The notes under the pieces are model-generated. The model made no database searches, was not told where the DNA came from, and saw only the letters and a list, made by a program, of their open reading frames with translations. From NCBI GenBank assembly GCA_018377375.1, contig JAGZZN010000045.1:1-14989 (forward strand): a stretch of 14,989 bases of DNA. The letters run 5' to 3'. The DNA is from Streptococcus parasanguinis (GTDB lineage Bacteria > Bacillota > Bacilli > Lactobacillales > Streptococcaceae). This document shows positions 5,649 through 12,138 of this stretch, piece after piece. Position numbers and translations under genes: made by a program. The stretch's first letter is position 1. Each line of letters opens with the position of its first letter.

Positions 5649-7130
5649 TTATTTTTTAGAAGCAAGGAATTCGTCGTATTGTTTTTGCATTTCGTCAAGC
5701 ACTTTTTGGTAAGCACCTTCTGATTTCAATTTTTCAAGCATCTTAGGAACTTCTACTTCAGGATCCACAGTACCAGTATTGATCGCACCTGCAAATTGGT
5801 TCAAAGTATTTGTAAGAGCAGTGATTTCTGATTTCACTTTATCTGTGTTAAAGATGAAACCAAGTGCTGGAGATTCTTTTGCAGTTTCCAAGTCTTTCTT
5901 AGATTGTGCAATTTGTTCATCTGTTACGTTTTCGTTGATGTAAAGAATCCAGTTGTTACCAGTGTTCCATCCAGACATGTGAGTGTTTCCGTTGTAGCCA
6001 TCCAAGACTTTGACACGGTTTTCTTTGCCCGGAACTTTTTCCCAGTTCTTGCCTTCTGGTCCATAAACAAGGCCGTTCAAGAGTTCTGGATCAGTGTTCA
6101 AGAGGTTCAACACTTCCATTGCTTTTTCTTTGTTCTTAGAGTTGTTTGAGATAACAAAGTTAGCTACTTGAGTGGTGTTGTTCTTCTTGTACAGTTCAGT
6201 AAATGGTTTAATTTCGATCTTACGGTTTGCTACACGAGAAAGCAAGCTGTTACCGTAGTCAGCTGGTCCTACTGTTTCTTCACGAACCAACCATGTATCT
6301 TGAGAAAGATCATAACCAGTGTCGCTAGTTGCTACGTCTTTTGGAATGTATCCTGCTTCGTAGTATTTGTGAAGAGTCTTCAAGTTTTCTACATAACGAG
6401 GAATTGTGTAACGGTCAACGATCTTAGTAGTGTCACCTTTCAAGTCAACCACGAATGGAAGTCCATCAACAGCTACGTAGTCGAAGTCATCTGAAGGTCC
6501 ACCGTAGCTCTTGTTCATTGCAAATGGAACAACGTTTGGATCTTTTTCTTTGATAGCTTTCAAGACTGGTTCAAGAGAAGCATAGTCTTTCACGTTTGAA
6601 ACATCGATACCATATTTTTCAAGAAGTGGTCCGTTGAAAGCAAAGTTTTGAGAAGATGCAACGTTAGCTGCTACTGGAACAGCATAGATCTTGCCATTTA
6701 CAGTGTTCCCTTTGATGTAAGCTGGGTCAAGTGCTTTGTAAAGGTCTTTCCCTTCTTTCTTGTACAATTCTGTCAAGTCAGCATAAGCACCTTTTTGAGC
6801 GTTGATAACGTAGTTATTAGCAAAGGCAATATCATAGTTTTCACCAGATGAGATGATAACGTTCATTTTTTGTGCGTAGTCACCCCAACCAAGATATTGG
6901 ATATCCAATTTTGCGCCAACTTTCTTTTCAATGATCTTGTTGGCATTTTTAAGAAGAACATCCAAGTTATCTGGTTTATCACCGATTTGGTACATCTTGA
7001 TGATTGGTTTACCGTCTTCAGTTGTTGCTGATTTCTTGTTGTTACCTGTAAGGCTTCCACAAGCAGCAAGAGTAGCTCCAAGAGCGATGACACTAGCAGA
7101 TGCTAACGCGTATTTTTTCCAATTTTTCAT
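5649..7130 (-). CDS. ngtS: Glycan-binding lipoprotein of an ABC importer (NgtS-like)
   Basis: This is a 493-residue extracellular substrate-binding lipoprotein. The N-terminus has a basic start (KNWKK), a hydrophobic core and the lipobox TLAAC, with the lipidated Cys at residue 24 and a Ser/Asn/Lys-rich tether after it. The body is a family-1 solute-binding fold. The last 130 or so residues, including PALGFIFNTDKVKSEI and a lysine-rich helical tail, look like the DUF3502 domain of LplA/YtcQ-type proteins. Gene order permease-permease-lipoprotein and the glycosidase neighbours point to NgtS, which in pneumococcus binds complex N-glycan fragments. Exact ligand specificity is inferred. It is the last gene of its operon, follows ngtP2 by 79 bp with a stem-loop in between, and has AAGGAG upstream of the ATG. 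Its codons look highly biased (repeated AAG, GTT, ACT), as expected for a strongly expressed protein. Confidence 0.88.
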   Translation of the reverse strand: MKNWKKYALASASVIALGATLAACGSLTGNNKKSATTEDGKPIIKMYQIGDKPDNLDVLLKNANKIIEKKVGAKLDIQYLGWGDYAQKMNVIISSGENYDIAFANNYVINAQKGAYADLTELYKKEGKDLYKALDPAYIKGNTVNGKIYAVPVAANVASSQNFAFNGPLLEKYGIDVSNVKDYASLEPVLKAIKEKDPNVVPFAMNKSYGGPSDDFDYVAVDGLPFVVDLKGDTTKIVDRYTIPRYVENLKTLHKYYEAGYIPKDVATSDTGYDLSQDTWLVREETVGPADYGNSLLSRVANRKIEIKPFTELYKKNNTTQVANFVISNNSKNKEKAMEVLNLLNTDPELLNGLVYGPEGKNWEKVPGKENRVKVLDGYNGNTHMSGWNTGNNWILYINENVTDEQIAQSKKDLETAKESPALGFIFNTDKVKSEITALTNTLNQFAGAINTGTVDPEVEVPKMLEKLKSEGAYQKVLDEMQKQYDEFLASKK

Positions 7131-7177
7131 AAGAAAAATCTCCTTTATGTTATTTTCTTTTTAGACTAAGTTATGAG

Positions 7178-7200
7178 TTGAAAATCCTGCTGATTTTCAA
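7178..7200 (-). other. Intercistronic stem-loop between ngtP2 and ngtS
   Basis: A perfect 9-bp stem, TTGAAAATC with GATTTTCAA around CTGCT, begins 9 bp after the ngtP2 stop. There is no T-run after it on the minus strand, so it is unlikely to terminate. It may mark mRNA processing or protect the ngtS message. Confidence 0.6.
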
Positions 7201-7209
7201 TGAACGATG

Positions 7210-8142
7210 TTATTCTTTCACACCACCGATGGTCAAGCCTTTTACAAAGTAGCGTTGGAAGAATGGATAGAGAATGGCGATTGGCACTGTTGCCACAACC
7301 ACCATAGCCATACGTCCTGTTTCCCGTGGGATGGATTGTACAGCTCCTGCCAATTGGCCGGATACCCCGACGTTTTTAGCGATGTAATCCATATTGTTTT
7401 GGATTTGCATCAAGAGGTATTGCAATGGGTAAAGGTTGTCACTCTTAATATAGAGGAGGGCGTTGAACCAGTCGTTCCAGAACCCTAAAGCAGTGAACAA
7501 ACTGATAGTCGCAATCCCTGGTAGAGACAATGGCAAGCAGATTTGGAAGAAAATCCGTGTTTCACTTGCCCCATCGATCCGAGCGGATTCAAGGATAGCT
7601 TCTGGAATGGTCCGTTTAAAGAAGGTCCGCATCAAGATGATGTTAAATGGACTGAGCAACATTGGGATAATCAAAGCCCCGATGGTATCACCTAACTGCA
7701 AGAGTTGAGTGGTGACAATGTAGCTTGGAACCAACCCTGCACTAAAGAGCATACTAAGGAGTGAAAATACGGTAAAGAACTTGCGGTATTTAAAGGTACT
7801 CCGTGAGATCGCATAAGCATAGGTTGTTGTGATAAAGACATTACATGCTGTCCCCACAATGGTCACAAACAAGGTAATGAAGAGGGCTTGCAAGATTTTG
7901 TCTTTGAACTGTACCAAGAAAAGGTAACCATCAAATCCAAATTTTGCCGGCCAGAATTGGAATCCATGGACTGCCAAACTTTGTTCGTCTGTCAAAGAGA
8001 TCATGACAACGAAGATGAAGGGAAGTACACAGGTCAATCCGACTAAGGTCAACAACAAGGTAAAGAAGAAGTTGCTCTTCTTACTGAAAGAATGGATCCC
8101 GACATTATCAATTTTTTCTTTTTGAATGGTTGATTTTTTCAT
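7210..8142 (-). CDS. ngtP2: ABC importer permease, CUT1 family (NgtP2-like)
   Basis: The protein has 310 residues from the ATG at 8142, chosen because AAAGGAGG lies 5 nt upstream. A start at 8193 would overlap ngtP1 by 38 bp without a comparable site. It is a polytopic membrane protein of the MalG/LplC/YtcP type with about six hydrophobic segments (near 25-50, 85-115, 125-145, 150-172, 205-225 and 270-295). The EAA loop that contacts the ATPase is ESARIDGASETRIFFQICLP (185-204). It pairs with the upstream permease, 13 bp away, to form the channel for substrates delivered by the downstream lipoprotein. No ATPase gene lies in the window, so a shared ATPase elsewhere (MsmK in pneumococcus) is presumed. 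Confidence 0.88.
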   Translation of the reverse strand: MKKSTIQKEKIDNVGIHSFSKKSNFFFTLLLTLVGLTCVLPFIFVVMISLTDEQSLAVHGFQFWPAKFGFDGYLFLVQFKDKILQALFITLFVTIVGTACNVFITTTYAYAISRSTFKYRKFFTVFSLLSMLFSAGLVPSYIVTTQLLQLGDTIGALIIPMLLSPFNIILMRTFFKRTIPEAILESARIDGASETRIFFQICLPLSLPGIATISLFTALGFWNDWFNALLYIKSDNLYPLQYLLMQIQNNMDYIAKNVGVSGQLAGAVQSIPRETGRMAMVVVATVPIAILYPFFQRYFVKGLTIGGVKE

Positions 8143-8155
8143 ACGATCCTCCTTT

Positions 8156-9085
8156 CTAGAAGAGAGCGGCATTCTTATCAATGCGACGGGCAATGATATT
8201 TGAGATTAAAACAAGAACCAAACCGACTACCGATTGGTAAAGACCGGCTGCTGCTGTCATCCCGATATCCCCTGACTTGGTCAAACCGTTGTAGACATAA
8301 ACATCAATAACGTTGGTCACACTATAGAGCGCTCCAGCATTATGCGGGATTTGGTAGAAGAGACCGAAGTCTGCGCGGAAGATATTTCCGACTGCAAGAA
8401 TGGTCAAGACCGTAATCAAGGAAGACAACTGAGGAATGGTGATGTTGCGAATGCGTTGCCACTTAGACGCACCATCCACGGTCGCTGCTTCATAGTAAGT
8501 TGGGTCAATTCCCATGATGGTTGCATAGTACATGACACTGCTATAACCAAAGCCTTTCCAAATTCCTAAGAAGAGGAGAAGCGCTGGCCAGATCCACAAT
8601 TCTGAATAGAAATTGATGGCCTTCATGCCAAGTGAAGTTAAGATGTGGTTGACCAATCCTTTGTCCACGTTCAGGAAGGCATCGGTGAAGAAGCTGATGA
8701 TAACCCATGATAGGAAGTATGGGAAGAGCATGGAGGTTTGAAGCACCTTGACCACTCTTTTTGATCTCAACTCACTAAAGATGATGGCGATCCCAACGGA
8801 AACAATCAATCCTAAGAAGATAAATCCTAAGTTGTACAAGACCGTATTTCTTGTAATAATGTAGGCATCTTTGGAACTAAAGAGGAACTTGAAGTTGTCA
8901 AAGCCAACCCATTTACTCTTCATGACACTGTCGATGAAGCCTTCTCCTGTAATATGATAGTCCTTAAATGCTACGATATTCCCAAAAACCGGAATATAGA
9001 AGAATAAGATTAACCACGCTGCACCAGGTAAGACCATTAAAAGAAAAATGAAATTTTCTCTCAGAGTCCTTACAAACTTTTTCAT
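8156..9085 (-). CDS. ngtP1: ABC importer permease, CUT1 family (NgtP1-like)
   Basis: The 309-residue MalF/LplB/YteP-type permease is the first gene of the transporter operon. Membrane segments are visible near 11-38, 83-105, 117-135, 163-190, 222-238 and 276-298. The cytoplasmic EAA loop is EAATVDGASKWQRIRNITIP (199-218). A strong purine-rich ribosome site (GGGGGGAG) precedes the ATG at 9085. Transcription is probably driven by the promoter at 9172-9144, with a CcpA site at its start region. It works with NgtP2 and the NgtS lipoprotein. The family (oligosaccharide importers of the Lpl/Yte type) is clear, and the N-glycan assignment rests on the gene set and on similarity to the pneumococcal Ngt system. 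Confidence 0.88.
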   Translation of the reverse strand: MKKFVRTLRENFIFLLMVLPGAAWLILFFYIPVFGNIVAFKDYHITGEGFIDSVMKSKWVGFDNFKFLFSSKDAYIITRNTVLYNLGFIFLGLIVSVGIAIIFSELRSKRVVKVLQTSMLFPYFLSWVIISFFTDAFLNVDKGLVNHILTSLGMKAINFYSELWIWPALLLFLGIWKGFGYSSVMYYATIMGIDPTYYEAATVDGASKWQRIRNITIPQLSSLITVLTILAVGNIFRADFGLFYQIPHNAGALYSVTNVIDVYVYNGLTKSGDIGMTAAAGLYQSVVGLVLVLISNIIARRIDKNAALF

Positions 9086-9122
9086 TTAACTCCCCCCTTT
9101 GAGCCTTGAGCGTGTTTTCACT

Positions 9123-9138
9123 TTGGTAGCGTTTACAA
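9123..9138 (-). promoter_or_regulatory. Catabolite responsive element (cre) for CcpA
   Basis: On the minus strand TTGTAAACGCTACCAA fits the consensus WTGNNARCGNWWWCAW with one mismatch. It lies directly downstream of the -10 box of the ngtP1 promoter and covers the predicted start site, a typical repressing position. Confidence 0.8.
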
Positions 9139-9143
9139 TACTT

Positions 9144-9172
9144 ATTATAAGATAGCCATTTTCTCTTTTCAA
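9144..9172 (-). promoter_or_regulatory. Promoter of the ngtP1-ngtP2-ngtS operon
   Basis: A minus-strand -35 box TTGAAA (9172-9167), a 17-bp spacer and a perfect -10 box TATAAT (9149-9144) are present. The expected start is near 9137, about 52 nt before the ngtP1 ATG. Confidence 0.85.
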
Positions 9173-9217
9173 ACTCCTAATTATAGAAAAAATTCTACAA
9201 ATTTATGACATAGCTTT

Positions 9218-9268
9218 AAAAAAGGAGTAGAAAAGGGCGATGGTAAACACAGCTCCTCTTCTACTCCT
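9218..9268 (-). terminator. Terminator of the GH38-ROK-GH20 operon
   Basis: On the minus strand a 10-bp stem (9268-9259 with 9232-9223, AGGAGTAGAA and its complement) is followed by six T residues. The loop is long (26 nt). It begins about 43 bp beyond the GH20 stop and precedes the ngt promoter. Confidence 0.7.
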
Positions 9269-9310
9269 ATCCACCGTGGATAAGACATCTGTCATCCAAC
9301 TTGGCATTTT

Positions 9311-11191
9311 TTACGTTGTATAAATAGTTGACGCAGTCGCAATGGTATGCCATTGATTAGCTGTTGTGGCTGCGAAGTCCTTATCTCCGTAGAAATCGTT
9401 GAATGGTAGAATCTCTACTTCTAGTTCATCGATACGTGAGATGGAACCAGTTAGATAGTCCTCAATACGGCTTTCTGCTCGCTTAATTCGTTGCAAGAGT
9501 CCACCCATACGAATATCTACTGTATCCAAGCCAAAGACCTTGTTTTCTTTCAACCATTGCTGGCTAAAGAGCTTGTGGAAGGTTTCAATCTGGCTTCTAA
9601 GTTTTGGTAATTCTTCCCTAGCAATTTGTTGCAAGCTCTCTTTATCGCCTGCTTGATAAGCCTCCCGAAGGCGTCGTCCTACATCCACCTTGCTACTTAA
9701 AATAGCATTCAACTGAGCCTGGGTCTCAAAGAGATAGGCGTAGACACCCGCTTTTTCTTTAATGTCAGAAAGAATCTCAGCTGCCTTGGCAAAGTGGAGC
9801 TTGTCCTGTTCAGGTGTCATGTGCTTGTCAAGGATTGGGCAGAGAACATCCTGGTAAAAAACATAGCGGTTAGGATTAATCCCACTGAGATTGTCTGGTA
9901 GGTCTGGCAAAAGGTTGGCCAGATCCAGCTGCATAAAGTCCTCAACTGAGAGGCCTGTATTGGTCTTGAAGTGAGCTGACAAACGCTCTAAATCATTGCG
10001 GTAGCTAAGTTCTGCCCAGATTTGTAAACTTGGGAGAATCGAGAACTGGGCTGTTTCGCCACCATTGTCTCCCCAGCCCGTCACAATGACTTCCTTGATC
10101 TGGTTGGCACGGCAAGCTTTATTGGCTTCAAGAGCGATAAGACGACTGAAATGGTTGTGTGGTGTGAAGCCAATCCACTTCCAAGCCCCACCAGCAAAGG
10201 CGATATCTTGGCTAATCTTGTGGTGATTACGGAAGTTACGATTGTATTTTTCCTCGCTATCCTGATAATAATCCCAGTAAACCAAGGTGACACGGTCTTT
10301 GAGACGGCCTAGATAAACTCGTGTTTCTTCTGGAATGTCCACCTCACGATCGTACTGGCCATCTGCTGACATGAGCTTGAAGAACATATCACTCCACATC
10401 TGGCAGTGGAAACCGTACTTGTCTGCAATATCCAGCACGCGCTCCAAGTGTTGGCACATGAGAAGACTCCGATCCACCACACCATTCAAGATGAGGTAAC
10501 GTCCCAAACCAACCAGGTGGGCTTCGTCCATCCCGATATTGACCTTGCGCGTTTGTAGTTTAGATAGCGTCGCAAACATGCCATCAATCAGGTCATAAAC
10601 TTTTTCTTCACCGATAAGGAGAATGTCCTCTACATCGCGGAGTTCCTGCACTTCTTTGACACCCCATTTGACAAAGGCTGACAAGTGGGCCAAGGTTTGG
10701 ATGCATGGGACAAAGGTCATGTCAAACCGCTGGGCATAGGCTTCAATTTCCTGTAACTCTTCAGCTGAGTATGCTCCACGGAAATAACCAAAATAAGGTT
10801 GCCCCTCAATCTGATAGGTGTCTTCCATGTAGAGCTCAAAGGTTGAATAACCCATGAGAGCCAAGACTTCAATCATCTGTTTGGCAGATGCGACATTGAT
10901 CACGGCGTTGCGCGAACAGTCCGCCATATAGGCCAAATCTTCGTAAGCCGCTTGTTCTTCAATCTCTACCTTGTCCCCTTCTGCTAAAGCTGTTGCTAGA
11001 ACGGATAAGGCGCGGTAAAGTTGATGCGGTTTGCGGTAGGTCAATTGATACTGTCCACTCTCACCCTTGATAGAGATAGAAGCATGGTCAGACTGACCAA
11101 CCGCCACTTCTACATCTGGTAGAGAAATGTGATTTTGGAGCAACTCTAAAGCTTGCGCTTGTTTACTGCTGATTCCGGTAAAAGTTACCAT
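9311..11191 (-). CDS. Intracellular GH20 beta-N-acetylhexosaminidase (GH20C type)
   Basis: The protein has 626 residues from the ATG at 11191, supported by AGGAGG 8 nt upstream. An upstream start at 11257 would lie deep in the kinase gene. GH20 enzymes remove terminal beta-GlcNAc or GalNAc by substrate-assisted catalysis. The catalytic Asp-Glu pair is Asp222-Glu223 in VNIGMDEAH. An N-terminal alpha/beta domain (about 1-80) precedes the barrel, which includes DLAYMADCSRNAVINV (85-100) and ELYMEDTYQIEG (119-130). A helical C-terminal region of about 200 residues follows. There is no signal peptide or LPxTG anchor, so it acts in the cytoplasm on imported glycans. The length and sequence type fit pneumococcal GH20C, which accepts both GlcNAc and GalNAc. 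The start overlaps the ROK stop by 7 bp, so the two genes are translationally coupled. Confidence 0.9.
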   Translation of the reverse strand: MVTFTGISSKQAQALELLQNHISLPDVEVAVGQSDHASISIKGESGQYQLTYRKPHQLYRALSVLATALAEGDKVEIEEQAAYEDLAYMADCSRNAVINVASAKQMIEVLALMGYSTFELYMEDTYQIEGQPYFGYFRGAYSAEELQEIEAYAQRFDMTFVPCIQTLAHLSAFVKWGVKEVQELRDVEDILLIGEEKVYDLIDGMFATLSKLQTRKVNIGMDEAHLVGLGRYLILNGVVDRSLLMCQHLERVLDIADKYGFHCQMWSDMFFKLMSADGQYDREVDIPEETRVYLGRLKDRVTLVYWDYYQDSEEKYNRNFRNHHKISQDIAFAGGAWKWIGFTPHNHFSRLIALEANKACRANQIKEVIVTGWGDNGGETAQFSILPSLQIWAELSYRNDLERLSAHFKTNTGLSVEDFMQLDLANLLPDLPDNLSGINPNRYVFYQDVLCPILDKHMTPEQDKLHFAKAAEILSDIKEKAGVYAYLFETQAQLNAILSSKVDVGRRLREAYQAGDKESLQQIAREELPKLRSQIETFHKLFSQQWLKENKVFGLDTVDIRMGGLLQRIKRAESRIEDYLTGSISRIDELEVEILPFNDFYGDKDFAATTANQWHTIATASTIYTT

Positions 11192-12054
11192 TGGTTTTCC
11201 TCCTGTAACCAGTTGACAAGGGCACCGTAGAGATTGGCATCTGCCTGATAGGTGCAAGCTTGAATCACTGGAGCAATTGTATATTCTTCATATCTGTCCA
11301 CAAAAGTATCTACTGCTTTTTGAACCCCTCTGATAAAATCTGGATTCTGACTAATAGAGCCACCCAGGCTAATGACATCTGGGTCGATGAGATACTGGAT
11401 ATTGAGCAGTCCTTGGGCTAGGTTGCGATTCATCCGCTCAATAGCTTCTTGGCAAAGGGCATTGCCTGCTGCCGCCTCTTGGTACACCTTACGGCCATCC
11501 CAGTCAGACTGACCAGATTTTTCAATGACATAGCGCACCATATTTCCTGTTGATGCTAGTTGTGACCAGTTATTGAGCTTTTCTGCAGGTTCGATGGTTG
11601 TCATGTAGCCAAACTCACCGCCCAAGCCATGACGACCACGGTGAAGCTTGCCATTGATGATCATGGCGCCACCGATCCCTGTACCAATCACGACACAGGC
11701 TGCATTTTCAATCTCAGGATGCGCCAGCAATTCACTCAGTCCAACACAGTTGGCATCATTTTCTAGATGGACAGGTAGCTTGTGATGAGAAAGGGCCTCA
11801 TACCATGAAAAACCATGGATGTAAGGAATGGCACTGATCCCTTCAATTACCCCTGTTTCTTGGTGAACAGCCCCTGGTACACTCATGGCAATCCCACGGT
11901 AGTCACGTTCTGACAATCGCTGGTCCAACCAAGCCAACAAATCTTCTAGAGTTTTTGGCGTTGGGGTGCTGGCCTTATCTAAAATCTTTCCATCCGGAGT
12001 GAGACTAGCAAACTTAATCCCAGTCCCTCCGATATCAATCGTTGCAATGGTCAT
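11185..12054 (-). CDS. ROK-family sugar kinase
   Basis: The protein has 289 residues, a normal length for a stand-alone ROK kinase. There is no N-terminal helix-turn-helix, so it is not a NagC/XylR-type repressor. The ATP phosphate loop is IDIGGTGIKF (6-15). The catalytic base is Asp100 in LENDANCVG, and a second glycine-rich motif, GTGIGG, lies at 124-129. The usual ROK zinc site is missing: HGLGGEFGY (142-150) ends in Tyr where a His ligand is common, and no CxCGxxGC motif follows. Some ROK enzymes naturally lack this motif, so activity is still likely. It sits between two glycosidase genes that release mannose and HexNAc, so one of these is the likely substrate, but the sequence does not show which. 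The start ATG has only a weak AGGT upstream, close to a hairpin. Confidence 0.88.
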   Translation of the reverse strand: MTIATIDIGGTGIKFASLTPDGKILDKASTPTPKTLEDLLAWLDQRLSERDYRGIAMSVPGAVHQETGVIEGISAIPYIHGFSWYEALSHHKLPVHLENDANCVGLSELLAHPEIENAACVVIGTGIGGAMIINGKLHRGRHGLGGEFGYMTTIEPAEKLNNWSQLASTGNMVRYVIEKSGQSDWDGRKVYQEAAAGNALCQEAIERMNRNLAQGLLNIQYLIDPDVISLGGSISQNPDFIRGVQKAVDTFVDRYEEYTIAPVIQACTYQADANLYGALVNWLQEENQW

Positions 12055-12067
12055 TGCTTTTACCTGT

Positions 12068-12110
12068 AAAAAGGAGCGAGTCAGCAGTTGGTTCTTACTT
12101 TTTCGCTCCT
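12068..12110 (-). terminator. Terminator-like hairpin between the GH38 and ROK genes
   Basis: On the minus strand an 8-bp GC-rich stem (AGGAGCGA at 12110-12103 with TCGCTCCT at 12079-12072) is followed by TTTT. The loop is 23 nt. It lies inside the 84-bp gap of the operon, right before the ROK ribosome site, so it could attenuate transcription of ROK and GH20. A strong unused Shine-Dalgarno-like AAAGGAGG (12115-12108) overlaps the 5' arm. Confidence 0.55.
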
Positions 12111-12138
12111 CCTTTCTTTTTATGTTATCTTTTTGAAA

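Noticed and set aside
7131..7209. Possible internal promoter before ngtS (TTGAAA then an AT-rich stretch)
   Set aside because: The TTGAAA is part of the hairpin arm and no acceptable -10 box lies 16-18 bp downstream.
9269..9283. Small palindrome TATCCAC-C-GTGGATA after the GH20 stop
   Set aside because: It has a 7-bp stem with a one-base loop and no T-run. It could be chance, and the stronger terminator lies at 9218-9268.
11185..12054. ROK protein as a NagC-type transcription regulator
   Set aside because: It has no N-terminal DNA-binding domain. The protein begins directly with the ATP-binding motif.
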